From the NCBI GenBank assembly GCA_946406115.1, contig OX291544.1, forward strand, positions 31,017,521-31,081,520: DNA of 64,000 nt, written 5' to 3'. A program made the position numbers and the translations under genes. The notes under the pieces were generated by a model. The model was given only the letters and a program-made list of their open reading frames with translations, did no database searches and was not told the DNA's origin. How positions within the stretch are numbered: the stretch's first letter is position 1; each line of letters opens with the position of its first letter. Origin of the DNA: Apoda limacodes. Lineage: Eukaryota; Arthropoda; Insecta; Lepidoptera; Limacodidae. Shown here piece after piece: positions 43,895 to 56,560 of the stretch.

Positions 43895-44295
43895 TCAGCT
43901 ATATTTATATAAAAGAAGAAACTGACTGGCTGACTGACTAATCGATCAATGAACAGCTGAAATCGCTGTGTCTAGAAGCATGACATTTGCACAAACGTAC
44001 CTTAAATGACGTAAGTGTGCACTAAGAAGGAATTTTTGGAAATTAATCCCCTTAGGGGGTAAAATATGGGTTGGCAGTTTGCATGGAAATGGCTAAAACT
44101 TGGCTTAAACGTTAAAAATTAAGATTAAGTAAGATTCACCGTTTTTGAAAAATCAGGGAATGATTTTTTAGAGACGGCAAAATAGGGGATGAAAATGTGC
44201 ATAAGAATTCCGATGTTATTGTATGTAAAACAGTAAACAGTCAAAAGCTGTATTTTTTAAAAAGTTTACGCAGACGAAGTTGCTAGAATAAGATA
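43895..44295. repeat. rB copy, complete
   Basis: From TATATTTATATAAAAG through GAACAGCTGAAATCGCTG, GGGGGTAAAATATGGG, GTAAACAGTCAAAAG to CGCAGACGAAGTTGC. It shows the full order of the family in about 400 bp. Confidence 0.7.
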
Positions 44296-44385
44296 GTCTA
44301 TAATATTGAGCATGGATGGATTATCTACTCCCTAGTATTTCAGCCGACAACCATAGTGCGGTAAGAATATACCAGAAATCTACAA

Positions 44386-44785
44386 AACACAGACGGTTTA
44401 CCAGCAGCAGCTTATGCAATGTACTCCTGAGTAATGTCATGTACTCACGCGCCTCTTTGCGACCACAACAGGCAATTCCCGTCTTCATGAAAAACTGCGA
44501 ATGCAAATGCGGTGCCCAAACGGGGCGATTGATCAGATCCATCGAATTACAGGTCTGACGCTATTACCTCTCTCCTCTCCGAGGTGATGGAGCGTGTGAT
44601 CAAAATACAGCTACTAAGATACCTAAAAAAATACTGCGGCCATATCTGGGCGGGTGCACCTGGATACTAGCTTGGTCCATTTGACTCAGTCCAACGACGG
44701 TCTGTGAGAATTGACGACGTTCCCAAACTCACTAACCGTATCAAGCCCTTAAGTCTGAGGAAAGACTTTGCCTTTGATATTTTTA
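44386..44785 (+). pseudogene. LINE-d internal fragment, plus strand, with deletion
   Basis: 44,386-44,628 matches the RT region at 31,800-32,060 (reverse) at the DNA level: ACTCACGCGCCTCTTTGCG, CGATTGATCAGATCCATCGA, GTGATGGAGCGTGTGATCA. At 44,629 it jumps to the C-terminal coding part: CATATCTGGGCGGGTGCACC and CAGTCCAACGACGGTCTGTG, ending near TCTGAGGAAAGACTTTGCC. The catalytic part between is deleted. Confidence 0.85.
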
Positions 44786-44969
44786 ACTTTAAATAATTTG
44801 TATACAAGAAGACTTTTAAAAATTACTTTTCATATTTAATTTTACTGTAGCTTTTATTCGAAATTTTCTAATGCTTCTTTAAACCTTATTAAATGACATT
44901 TTTTGCTTTAAACTTTTGATGTAATAAAATAAGTTGGCTTTGTCATGTCCGTATATTAATTGGTAAATT

Positions 44970-45078
44970 AGGTCACGTGACGGGTCTCCAGAGGTTCGCG
45001 AATTAGTCGCAAATTAATCTCTGCTTGGTCCATAAATTCGTGTCACGTCCCTTCTGCACAAATAAGAAGTCCGCTAAC
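44970..45078 (-). repeat. Dispersed repeat rH, copy 2
   Basis: The minus strand reads GCGGACTTCTTATTTGTGCA, GAAGGGACGTGAC and AGAGATTAATTTGCG; collinear with 16,493-16,600. Confidence 0.6.
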
Positions 45079-47185
45079 GGTGATGAAAGGGAATTCGAAT
45101 CTACCTGAGCTTAAGATTTCGTTTTTATTTAAAGCTATTTATAAAAGCCGAGAAAAAAGAGTTTTATTCAAAAGTTATGTTTCTGTATTAGGCTAGATAA
45201 TTGTAGTTTACAGTTGTAATCACTTCATTAACTATGGTGTAATGGATGTATTAAACATTTTGAAAGTAGAATTCTGTAAGTGTGTATTTAAATTTGAATT
45301 CAAAATATTTTTATTCAAATGAGTTTCTAAGAATACTTTCGAATCGTCAAGTAAATTAACTACAACTAGCTTTACAAATTACTTACAATACTGTTTTATT
45401 GCTGGCGTCCAATAGATACTCTTGTAATTTTACAAACGAAACATAATATAACGATAGTAAATCAACAAATAAATACATGTATTGTGTTAAAAAAAAAACA
45501 AAATTTAAGCAATATTTCAATTGTCTATTGTTTTACTTTTATTATTCTGTGATTTAAAGTAACTCCCGAGAAACAGATATTCATATATCATATATCACTA
45601 CACAGCAGACGTACATCAACATATATACACATATATATATATTTACATTTTACAAACATCGCACACCCGAACGTAGCCCAACTCCCAAACTACTTTTTTT
45701 AGCAACACTATTTTCTCTGTGATAGAAATTAGAAATAAATATTCTTCTATAGTAATTTAACGAAGTGTGTATTAAACAAGCAATACTATTTAAAACTTTT
45801 GTCTATCTTGTGAATCTAAAACTGCCTCCGTGTGGAGCTCCTATTTAATTCTTGTCATATAGTTTTTTAATAATGACTCATTGTCTACAACCTGCAAACC
45901 GATCACTGTTTCGCCTTAAGTATCACGTTGCTCAAACGTCAAACCCCGTGGGCTCTCTTGCCATCATTACTTAATTTAATTTTGCTAACCGAGTAATTAA
46001 TTTATTAGTTCAATTATTGTCATGCATCAGGTGATCTAGGAAAAATAAGTGAGATACAATGTGACAAACACTTATTTCCCGCTGCACTCAGATTCGCTTA
46101 ATGAGTACTTATATGCTTCTTTAGTAAAAACTTAAGCAAATCGACACTCAGTGTAACTAACATCTGACAATTGTAAAATTACGTCATAACTATAACGTTA
46201 ACAATTACTAACCGAAAATGACTGGTTATAGTTAAAGTTACAATTTTAATTACCTGGTATTTTGAGTATTCTGTAGGTAGCGTTGCTAATGAAATAAATC
46301 AAGTTAAACAGTATTTTTTTTACCCATTAGGTATCGCACAGAATTAGTTATATATAATTATAGATAATAACTGCTGCTATTATTACTTAAAAAATTGGTA
46401 AAACCTAGTCGTAATAGTTATTTAAACATCTACAAAATCATTTTTTGATAGCACTTAAACAGAAAGTATCCATATTTATTTTTTTGTTTTTCAATGAAAA
46501 CATCAACAGAGTTACAATATAGCTGAATTACTCATGCATGCTTAGTTACATATCGCGTCATCCTTGTCTTTACTCAAGGTTACTGGCAAGCTACATTGGC
46601 TCATAAATAACACAAATTAAGGACTGTTTCGTTCTAGCCATGCTTTGACAGCTTTGCACAATATATTTGTTTATTCATTGTGAAAGGCATGGATTCAAGT
46701 CGTTTAGTCTAGCAAAACACCTAACCTATCTAGCATTTACAACTTGTAGGACTGTGTAACCCAAATTGGTGAATTGTGACGGTAAAAGTATATTTTAAAG
46801 TTATTTATATAATTACTTTAACAATAATTTTGATGCATTTGAGACAGCACCTTGTAGTTCACTTTCTTGGTCTAGCTACTTCCCGCTACCTTTTGTATAA
46901 CTTTGATACGCAGTTCGAGTCCAAAATCCGTCGTTGTATATATTTTACTAGAAGGAAAGTGAATATAGCTAGGTTAGGCAAGCTTGTATGTACGTATAGT
47001 TATGTTAACATATATATCTTAATATGCTTAAATATCACAGAATGGAGAAACCAGTGGCTGGATCACACACACCAGACATATCAGACACACAGCAGCAGAA
47101 ACAGATTCTTTTCGCCCCACTTTTCTGAGCCGAATTCCTTCTAATATAATATTTCTGGACTAAAGTGGCTTTATATATTTTCAAC
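45079..47185. other. AT-rich spacer
   Basis: No gene supported. An open frame of 122 codons (46,776-47,144, plus, GTG start) has one hydrophobic stretch near its N-terminus and no motif; its codon make-up looks like non-coding AT-rich DNA. Confidence 0.4.
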
Positions 47186-47199
47186 TAGTCATAAATGAC

Positions 47200-48310
47200 C
47201 ATTTTTAGGGGTTCCTTACCCTGAGTATCCGACCATTAAAAGGCTCTATCTTTTAGACCGAAATAGGCAGAACCCTGAATTTTTTTACAGAATATTTGTC
47301 ATAATGGAGAATTATCTAACAAATAATAAAAAGTTATAAAGTCAAAATTTAAGGGGGGTCCCCATACAAGAATCACATTTAAGACATACAAACTTCATAG
47401 TTGCAGTGAAAACTATTGTGAACTATAAAGTATAACAACAAATAATGAAAACCGGCCAAGTGTGAAACGGGCCCTAGCAAGTACTATTTTAAATTACCGG
47501 TATAGCGCTATCTAGCTTATCATTAAGAAAAAGAGTTACACAATTGTTGGAAACGATATTCAACGTTAAGCAACGTCGAGCTTGGTCAGTATTAGGTGTG
47601 CGAGAAAAATAAATTGTCGGTTTAATATATGGAGAGCTTAATTTCTATAAAATATGTGTACATTCACAAAAGACACATCTCTGTCCACAATTCGTACCGG
47701 GCCAGCGTGTTGACTATGGCCTAAAATTTTGATAAGGAATAGGGTAAAAGTGGGATAGTTGCCCCACAGTTTGAAGTAGGCTCATTATTTCCAAACTATC
47801 AAAGTATTTAAACCACCTATTATTTCTCATGAAAACCATGTCTTTTACCTACATCACGATTAAGAGTGATTGAATTTAACTATTATAAGCGAAAAAATGA
47901 TTATTTTTTGCAGTACTAGATGGGGATAGGTGCCTATTATATGGCAAAATTGCCTCAAAGATTTTATAACAATAAAGATAGGATTATTAATTTATTAAAA
48001 GAAAATGTATAGTTACTTATGTTTATTTTTAATTTTTATCAATGGCACGTAACAATTGCTTTGATTATTATATCACGTCTCACACTTGGCCGGTATTTAT
48101 TATTTGTTGTTATACTTTAGAGTTTAAACTATTTTTCACTGCAAGTTGAAACTTTGTATCTATTTCTGATTTTAGAGCAGAAACAACGAAAATTTTAACT
48201 TTTTATTATTAGTTAGATTCGGGATTCCCCATTATAACACATATTCTGTGAACAATTTAGGCTTCTACCTATTTCGGTCTAAAAGATAGAGCCGTTTAAG
48301 AGGTAATATC
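47200..48310. repeat. Two rC copies facing each other (1.1-kb inverted repeat)
   Basis: Left arm about 47,225-47,470 and right arm about 48,080-48,305, inverted. Shared words in order: GGCTCTATCTTTTAGACCGA, ACAGAATAT, TAATAAAAAGTTA, TTGCAGTGAAAA, TATAACAACAAATAAT, CCGGCCAAGTGTGA. Arms are about 230 bp and roughly four-fifths identical. The left copy runs on to the AGCGCTATCTAGC/GGAAACGATATTC part (47,508-47,565). A fragment of the SINE tail (GTTGACTATGGCCTAAA) lies between at 47,708-47,725. Confidence 0.75.
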
Positions 48311-48680
48311 CCGCTACCAATTCATGGTCACTACTTTCTCCCCCATTAGCTATCGGTTTGATGAGTGCTGTGGCATTCCCAATGAATAATTCCCATTACT
48401 TATGTTAGTGGCTTTGATAGTTTAGCAAAAAGATTTCCTTTACAATCAATATCAATCAATAAAAATACAGTTTCTTTTGATTTGCGGTTATATTAATAAC
48501 ACAAACAATTGTTGTGAAGAAATAACAGAGTAGAACAAAAAACTACAAACCAACTTGTTGGAATTTAAATGGTTTAAACGTAACAGAACATAAACAAAAA
48601 TATGAAATTTGCTAGACAGATTAACTGAATTCTTATAATTTATTTTTTAAATTTGTATTTTGAATAGATAATATGTTTTT
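48311..48680. other. Spacer
   Basis: No feature supported. Confidence 0.35.
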
Positions 48681-48689
48681 CTCTCCGTC

Positions 48690-48830
48690 TGCGATTCACT
48701 TGAGAGTTAATCAAGATAGTTCAGACACAAAGGGCTCTGTCTTTTATTTCAATGTAATCTATTTTGTTTTTTGTTTAAAAAATAACAAAGATGTTTTTCA
48801 TTGGGGATCACTGTATTTATTAAATTTAAC
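48690..48830. repeat. Dispersed repeat shared with 57,395-57,540, copy 1
   Basis: CACTTGAGAGTTAATCAAGA, TAG, ACAAAGGG, CTTTTATTT and ATGTAATCT in order; the same order is found in the second copy. The open frame across it lacks motifs. Confidence 0.6.
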
Positions 48831-49027
48831 CAAAAAGCCTGTGGAGAAAAAACAATTCTAATAAATATTAAAATTCTAATATATTTCCATCAATTCTAAA
48901 AAAAAATAACTGGCAGGTGTTTTAGGTGAACCGCTATACGATTTTGTAATGTATATAGCGATACCTACTCTTTGCATATTCTATTTTGTGTAGTGTCGTG
49001 ACGTAACGTGGGTCTTTATGAATGCAC

Positions 49028-49330
49028 TAGCTTTTGCCCGCGACTCCGTCCGCACTAAATTCAGTTAAAGGCATGGGATTTCTACAGCAAGTCCTTGATT
49101 ACATTAAGAAAGTGTGCTTTAGCAAACTGCAGTTGTGAGAACTTTTAAATTTTCTGTCATGAAAAGTAGTGTATGTCCTTCTTCATTGTTTTGTGACTCT
49201 TTCTCTATAAGGGTGTGTTATGTGCAATAACATTAATATAAGAAGAAAAATATGTTTTTGGAACCAAAAATGAAAATATCGATCAACGGATAATAGTTTG
49301 TTACCCGTACCGGAACATCAGCTGGTATAG
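49028..49330 (+). repeat. rA copy, diverged in its second half
   Basis: Starts CTAGCTTTTGCCCGCGACTC, then TCCGTCCGCACTAAATTC and AAAGTAGTGTATGTCC. The 3' half cannot be matched confidently. Confidence 0.65.
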
Positions 49331-49765
49331 CACGTACTAGTTCATTGTGTCCTTCCTTAAATAGTAATATTTAAATACTGATTTACTTCTTTTGGTTCGT
49401 CAGGAACTTGGTATATTATTCTGCCAGTCTTTTATTTTACCACTCATTGCTTAAAAACTGGTAATTTACGTAGTATAGGGATATAAAGCCACCAAAGTCC
49501 AGATAAACTACATGAGAAGCAATTGTTACCACCTTCTGGGGATAGAAATCGTACAAAATATACATGCATACATACTCTAACAATTTTATAAAGGCGAAGA
49601 TAGTGGAACAAATATTTTACCACTACTTATACTATGTATAATACTATATACGCTAAGTCTATGAGAAATAGTTTACTCACAAAAGTATTATACTAATAAA
49701 TTGATACCTACTTCAAAAGAAATAAGAAAAAGACAAAGCAGAATTTACGACCACTGGGATTCTGT
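49331..49765. other. Spacer
   Basis: No feature supported. Confidence 0.35.
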
Positions 49766-49769
49766 AAAA

Positions 49770-49870
49770 AAGCTGGACGTCATCAAATGCTTATTTGCGC
49801 TGAAGGCACGTGACCAGGGAGCGGACGAGTCTGTGGAGATTAATTTATAATTCACGAGACCACTGTGTCG
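49770..49870 (+). repeat. Dispersed repeat rH, copy 3
   Basis: CTTATTTGCGCTGAAGGCAC, GTGACC, GTGGAGATTAATTTATAA; collinear with the copies at 16,493 and 44,970. Confidence 0.6.
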
Positions 49871-50084
49871 TGTTGTGACATACTTTATTGTTAACCGGGT
49901 AAATTATTGTTTTTGTCGCCTTTGTGTTATCTAATTTCAAAAATATCTTTTTTTACCTACCTTTTATAACATAGATAATGTATTTTATAACACATTTTCT
50001 AGTAAAGGGTCTCTTATTTCACCAATTTCAATATCGTATTGTATCTCAGTACGTACTTGTGTGTTATTGTAATGTAAAACGCAC

Positions 50085-50292
50085 GAGTTTCTTTTTAAGG
50101 GGCAAACATAAGTGAAAGTGGCGCCCCCATCAGATTTTTCAGTTTGTATTCATCACATAAGGAATTCTGAAAAAGTGCTCATATTAAAAGTTTAAAGTAC
50201 AAGTAAGCTATTTTTAAGAAGTTTTAGTTGCTATATATTATGCATGTGTAGGCTAGAAAGTTCATTTATGCTAAAAGTGGCCACTTTTAGAG
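50085..50292 (+). repeat. Dispersed repeat rF, copy 1, with 20-bp palindrome
   Basis: GTGGCGCCCCCATCAGATTT, AAGTAAGCTATTTTTAAGAA, then CTAAAAGTGGCCACTTTTAG at 50,271-50,290, a perfect palindrome. The minus strand of 61,575-61,790 has the same order (AAGCTATTTTTAGAAGGTTT, GCTAAAAACGGCCACTTTTA). Confidence 0.65.
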
Positions 50293-50464
50293 AGAAAGAA
50301 GTTTACAAGAAGTATACAAAAATTGCCGAGTTCGTGTCATATTATTACATTATTCCATTTACAAGATTTCCAAATAATAAACATTTTAGTACAAATGACT
50401 TAAAAGTCAAAGAGAGAGTCGCACAAGTTAAATTAAGGAATACCATAAAAGAACTATCAAAATA

Positions 50465-50685
50465 TATCTATACTAATATATAAAGCTGAAGAGTTTGTTT
50501 GTTTGAACGCGCTAATCTTAGAAACTATTGGTCCGATTTGAAATATTCTTCCAGTGCTAGATAGCCCATTTATCCAGAAAGGCTATAGGCTATATATCAT
50601 TACGCTAAGACCAATAGAAGCGGAGCATCAATGAAGAATGTTACAAAATCGGGAGTTTTTTTTCCTTTTGAGAGCGCTGCGTAAA
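50465..50685. repeat. Repeat rG (TATACTAATATATAAAGC type)
   Basis: TACTAATATATAAAGCTGAA, GAGTTTGTTTGTTTGAACGC, GCTATAGGCTATATATCATT: a common lepidopteran interspersed repeat by memory. One copy. Confidence 0.6.
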
Positions 50686-51109
50686 CGGTTAGAGTTTCGC
50701 AAAAACCATGTATGACAGAATTGTTCCTCTTTAAAAGTTCTTTAAAACATTCCGCAACAGCATATGTCTATATTTTAAGGTTGGCACACTATAATCTTTT
50801 TTATGCTAACCAAATTTGTTCTAAAATAATGCATTATTTGCGAAGGTGTTTCTATAAACATGATATTAATCCAAATAAATACGTTATTCATCACAAATCT
50901 TTAATTTAAAACAAAATTTCCCTTAACATCAATTCGATTTCAATGAATATCTTAGGAGATATCGCAGTTTTAAAATAACATGTCATCAAAATAATGATTA
51001 AGTACTGCGCGCGCATTTATGATGTGCAAGGCCAGCGGGCAGTCAAGAGGGGGAAGGGCTGTACTTATTAGTTAAAAATATTTTCACCTTCTAAGTTTTT
51101 TTTCTATAA

Positions 51110-51183
51110 TTGAGGAGTTGCCGTAAGAATCCTACGCCGATAACCAAATTTAGGGCGGGCGAAGCCGCTGGCAAAAGCTAGTC
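51110..51183 (-). repeat. rA terminal fragment, minus strand
   Basis: CCTACGCCGATAACCAAATT, then GGGCGGGCGAAGCCGCTGGC and AAAAGCTAGT, the reverse complement of the rA start. Confidence 0.75.
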
Positions 51184-51980
51184 TTTTATAAAGCAGGTGA
51201 CTTAAAAACCGTAAATGCATTTATAGGACTTACCCAATGACAATAGGTAATTTTTTTACAAAACTATGCTGTCATTTACATTAAATTTTACATTACATTA
51301 AATGTAAAATTTGACATGAATCGATGCAAAGACGGCAGAGTTATGAGTTGTGATATACGGATGGATGGAAGAAAATATAAGGGTCCCACTATAGCTTTTT
51401 GAAAGACGCAGTAAGCTATTGAGCTATAATAATACTACAATTAATTGTTAGGGCCAAAACGATAGTCTTCTAGCTAATTCCTCGCGGCGTTACCTGCGCG
51501 ATCTAACTTTTCCTGTCGAACTCCTATACAAAATTTATTTTTCATATTTCAACTCCTTAAGGAATAATTTCCCTTACGCGTGTCATTTGCTTACACGAGT
51601 CCCATTAACAAGCATACTTTTACGATCAAAAATCTTCGAACGAAACCACCTCGGGTAGCTCTAAAAGGCAGAAGGTCCAGCAATAAAAACAAGTATTATA
51701 GACCGCAGTAAACACTTTCCTTGTCTGCAAGCACTAACTGACTGATGCTTTATACTATTTTAACCAGAAACATCACAAACTGGTGCTTTAATTTATGAAA
51801 ATAATTTACACCGCCATTACTATTTACAGCGTTTTTAGTATGAATGAATATACTTTTGAGTATTTTCTGAGCAAGTCGCTTGTACGAGTATGTATACAAA
51901 GTATTTTTGAGTGTAGACAATGTTATTAACGATTCTTAATGACATTATTAAAGGCAAGCAATCTGTTAAAAAGTTGTTGT
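51184..51980. other. Spacer with small inverted repeat
   Basis: AAATTTTACATT and AATGTAAAATTT near 51,284-51,313 pair perfectly over 12 bp. Otherwise nothing recognised. Confidence 0.4.
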
Positions 51981-51989
51981 TATAGTGTC

Positions 51990-52165
51990 TAAAAAAAATG
52001 GCAGTAGGTATTGACCCGACTGCTGAATCAATAGGCGTGGGTTCCATTACCGCACAAGACAAACATTTTTGTGATAAATATTTAGTATTAGTAATGTTAG
52101 TCTTGAGACTGGGTATGTTCTATGTATAATATGTATGTATTTATATACATACATTGCCTAGTATC
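51990..52165 (+). mobile_element. tRNA-derived SINE
   Basis: Contains GGTATTGACCCGACTGCTGA, then GGCGTGGGTTCCATTACCGC (52,034-52,053) where the pol III B box would be GGTTCGATTCC, then ACAAGACAAACATTTTTGTG and a TATGTATG-type 3' tail (about 52,125-52,155). The same order is common in moth SINEs (from memory). The B box is mutated at its CGA, so it is probably silent. SINEs use a partner LINE's RT to move; the partner is not identifiable here. Confidence 0.65.
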
Positions 52166-52169
52166 CATT

Positions 52170-55100
52170 GTGTAACAATCACTTATTTATGAAGAGATTA
52201 TTATTTGGAAATTCATTCGTTATTTTGAGATAATTAAAATTCGATTGAATATCGTACGAGCTTAAATTCTTATCGGTACCAAACTTACTTTTGTTATTTT
52301 TTTTTAAATATTTGCTACAGTTCAAGTTAAACTGGTCGAGTTTCGTATAGGAGTGGATAAGAATTCCGCGCACCTTGATGATATATCAACAAAATTATGA
52401 TTTCTTGTTAACTTTCTTAAGGTGAACCTAATTCTACTTGTATTAGGTTCAATTTAAAGTTTAAAGTAACGTTTTAGACTAATGGTTTTCTAAAATACCG
52501 GGAAATGCATTTTTGACAAGTCTTAGAATAAATGAGTTTGTTAGGGTTGACACAAAATAAGACGCAATTTTATTGAATTATTTTGTTAGAAATTATCAAA
52601 ATTTTATATCGAATTAAAATCAACATTCTGATATATATTTCTTAAAGGAAACTATACTCTTAAAAGGTGTAAACTTTGAAATTATTAGTTTTCAGAAGTT
52701 TAATAACAGTAAATCACCAATTTGTGAAAAGTCATATAAACAGTATAAATACTTAAATAAAAACTATTTAATTGTAAATTTTATTTATTACTGAAGAATA
52801 TAGTAATGAGTAAGTAAAGTTGTAAATTTTATCCAAACTAAAAAAACTTTATGGAAAAAACACATTAAGTATTACTGTTAAAATAACATAGTTTCATGAA
52901 TTTTCCTTAACAGAACAGTTTAAAATTCGTTTGGAAAATTCGAAAAGTGTCACTCGATTTAATTTTGCTAGCCCTTGGATTTAATCTCCAAAACACATAA
53001 ATGTTTAAATTAATGACTTTTTAGACATAAACCCCTTACTAACGCACACGTATAAACTTTCTTAACAAAAAACCATGAAAACACTTTACTGAAATCATTT
53101 ATCTGATAATATAATTAATTAAAACATACCAACCACCATACATATAAAATTGAAACTCTAATAAGCAATGAAAGATGTAAAATCTGAAAAATGAAACTTG
53201 AATGAGTTAAATTTGAATTATTTAACTTAAATGAAATATACAACTGTTATTAATATAATTATATAAAAAATACATTATGTGTTCGTCAAGAATTTAGTAT
53301 ATCTATGGGATATTATCCTTATTTATTCTTTACACTGAATTAATTATATCACTGAAATTTATTAAGTGACAAATTGAATTTATTTTATGTATTATATTTA
53401 ATTTTATACTTTCTTTTAAGCACATCAAATTAAATAATTTTAATAATAAATAAGTGAACATGATTTTTTGAAGCTTAATTTAATTAAAGAATTAATAGAT
53501 AAGTATTCCTTCTGATAATAAATACTTTTTTGAATGTTAAAGCTTTCTTTTTATTTCAAAAGTATTTTTTATTCGGGATCAAATACATTAAGAAACTCAA
53601 TCCACTCCTAGTATTCGGTTAAAATCTAAAGGAATTAATTGGAGAACGAGGTGGCAAAATAGCTCCTATGAAGGAACCCTGATTTTGATTTCTCATCTCA
53701 TGCATCATTGTGTGGAAATTCAGCCTTTACTAAACTTCGTGTAATTTTTCCGACATGATTATGGAATTGGCAATATCGTCAAAAAATTAAAATTCTTAAA
53801 TAAATAAATGTTAACAGTTAAAATTCGTTCCCAACATAGACATTCTATAGATTAAAACATTCTATGTCTTAAAAGTGAAAGGTGTCTGCAGACTTTCAGG
53901 AGAGAAGTGTAATTGTGAAATAGGTTTTAGCTCAGGATAAAAATGTGATTATACGTCCTAACTCTGTGTCCAAGCCTAAAACCTATGAGATGATCTGAAA
54001 TTTGATCGGTGGTATGAATACACATAGTGTAGGAAATTTGAGGGCGAAGTGCTGAAGGGAACAGTTTTGCTTGTGTTACCAGCCCTACATCTTCGTTTCA
54101 AGAGGTCTCAGGGTGGTGAGAAGGGTCTACCTTAGACTAGGGTCGTAGGGAAAATAGGTTTTCTATTTTAGAAACTTATTTATAAAAGGTCGTATTAGGT
54201 ATTTATCCTTCTTTGAAACTCATGTATATTACTTAATTTTGTTCTTCTTTTAATTTATATTAAAATCATTAAATATATAATTATAACATTAGAAAATAAT
54301 CACACATAAACACAAAACACACCTTACACCACACATTAATGGGACGAAGTGAAGCGTATTCTAATATAATGATAGAATGTGGAATTAACTAAGTGGAACC
54401 AATAAAAGACTATCAATTTGAATTGCTTCTTTACCTTGAGTTCTCTCAGAACTTCGGTAACAGAATACAACTTCAACGGCGAGAGATAGCTAAGTACTTA
54501 GAAATAGTTTCTTTTTTGTTGAGTAGTTAATTTTCCTTATTGTATTTTCATTTTTTGATTTTGTGAATTTTATTATTAGTTTATTAAATACTTATTTTTT
54601 ACATACACACATATACACTTTTTTATAAATATACCTTAGTATATTTAGTAGTAAAAAGTTTACAATGGCAAAAGTTTTGCTTAGTTTGGGACCAAAAATA
54701 TAAATATCTGACTTTTACACTTCAGTTTAATTATCTTTTAATTTAAGTTATATTTATTTTTATAGTCTCATCGGCTAGTCCAGGGCCACTTGCACTCACT
54801 GGCTAGCTAGATGCTTGCAACCATCGGTTATCGATTCGATGAGCGATGTGGTTTGTCTATCCTTACTTCAACTTACTTACTGTATGAGCTTTGTCGGTAA
54901 CTTTGTCTATTTTAAGAATTTTCTCATACCGGATTTTATGGCGTAAAAACACCCAGCATAGCTTCATAGATCGCTGAGCCCTTCTGAACTTACTACTACT
55001 TTGAAACGACTCAGTTTTGAACGTTACTGCTATCTGTCGACCATTTCCTTTATTTGGCACTAAAGTATGATCAACGAAAAAAAAAATTAAAATTAAAAGC

Positions 55101-55265
55101 ATATGCGAGAAAGTATAATATATTTCATTTCACACAAACACACGGCATGCAATACATAAGGCGTTTCTTGTTACCACTTTGCTTTAGGACTGTGAAAAGG
55201 TAAGATTTTACCATTACCAAGCTACATTATTGTTTCTGATGTGTAACTTTAATGGCTTTCTATAT
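52170..55265. other. Long AT-rich spacer
   Basis: 3 kb with no supported gene, RNA gene or bounded repeat. 53,880-54,160 is less AT-rich and might be an old element, but no motif is readable. Confidence 0.4.
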
Positions 55266-55268
55266 GGC

Positions 55269-55592
55269 TTACTAGACTTTGCCAGCGGCTTTGCCCGCCC
55301 TAAATTCGGTTATCGGCGTGGAACTCCTTAATAACCTCCTTAATTATACTAATGAAGTTTGCCATAGCTTCTATTATCTATAGCTACATCTATTGTTATT
55401 TAAACTCAGTTACAGCTATTCCCGCGGGAACTTTTGATTTTTAGAGATAAAAAATAGCCTATATGCTATTCCAGGACCCAACCTATGTGTACGCCAAGTT
55501 TCATCCTGATCCGTCCAGTGGTTAAAGCGTGATTGAGTAACGTACATCCATCCAGACATACAAACTTTCACATTTATAATATTAGTAGGATA
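55269..55592 (+). repeat. rA copy, complete
   Basis: Reference copy in this window: starts TACTAGACTTTGCCAGCGGC, runs through TCGGTTATCGGCGTGGAACT, TATTCCCGCGGGAAC, GCCTATATGCTATTCCAGG, AAGTTTCATCCTGATCCGTC, CAGTGGTTAAAGCGTG, and ends CACATTTATAATATTAGTAG. Ends TACTA/TAGTA are complementary. 324 bp; no coding capacity. Confidence 0.85.
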
Positions 55593-56250
55593 AGTCTGAC
55601 ATGACCAGGTTTTGTTTGAGTAATAAGTTGTGAAATTAAAGAACCAATACAATATTGTGCCCCATTATTTAATTACTTTCTACCTCTGATTAACTACAAA
55701 AAGTCGGTCGGTAATTTAGTATGAGATTTATGTAGTTGATATTTGTTGTTGTTTTTGTATTGACTTTAAATGAATAATAATAAAAGTAAGAAGTGGGTGT
55801 AGAAAAAAAAATAGATAAATGTTATGTAAAAAAATTACTAAAAATATCGTTATTTTTATTTTAACGAAATAAAATGTAACTTTATGCAAAGTGCTTTAAG
55901 TTTCTACTTATGAAAGTAAAGTTAAAGCTGTGAATTTCACATCTCAAGTTGGATTTGATCCGACAAATCTGCATATTTATTACTTTCCTAAAGGCAGATG
56001 CGAATCTTCAAAGTTTTTAACAAATCTTGAGACTCGGGCCTTGCCCACTAAAAATAAATTAAATCATAAATTTGACTCACCATATTAGTTATTAAACGAT
56101 CTCGTTAAATAAAAAAACCAGAATATTTTAGCCTCCCGAGTGGGATTTGTGGACTGGAGTGTATACTTGCTTTTTAATTTAGTTTATGTTTTCGAGACAA
56201 GATAATACATTTACTCGTCGATCCAAAGCTAAGTAGGCTCCTTATCCATA
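55593..56250. other. Spacer
   Basis: No feature supported. Confidence 0.35.
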
Positions 56251-56256
56251 GTTGTT

Positions 56257-56314
56257 AACTTTATCAACTAACGCTTAACTAATTTAACTTTATCAACTAA
56301 CGCTTAACTAATTT
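56257..56314. repeat. Perfect tandem duplication, 2 x 29 bp
   Basis: The unit starting AACTTTATCAACTAACGCTT occupies 56,257-56,285 and 56,286-56,314. Confidence 0.95.
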
Positions 56315-56428
56315 AAGGCCCCTTCACTAGATCGTTTCTCCGGTATTTTGAAGATGATGGTGATGGTCTTAGCATCGAGCGCTAAGACCGTCATGTCCTA
56401 GTGATTTGCTTCTTGAAATTGATTTATT

Positions 56429-56560
56429 TGTCCTAGCCATATCCTTGTCCTAACCGCATCCTTGACGAGCCACATCCTTGCCTAGCCAAATCCTTGTCCT
56501 GGCCACATATTTGACAGTAAACCTAGTATGTCTCAGTATAGTATGTCTAGTAAATATAGT
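56429..56560. repeat. Degenerate 17-bp minisatellite and TAGTATGTCT repeats
   Basis: About five units of the type CCTAGCCACATCCTTGT between 56,429 and 56,513, then TAGTATGTCTCAG-like words three times to about 56,570. Just upstream GGTCTTAGC and GCTAAGACC (about 56,366-56,390) form a 9-bp stem. Confidence 0.75.

Noticed and set aside
46776..47144. Open frame of 122 codons, plus strand
   Set aside because: GTG start, AT-driven composition, no motif, no neighbour or repeat support.
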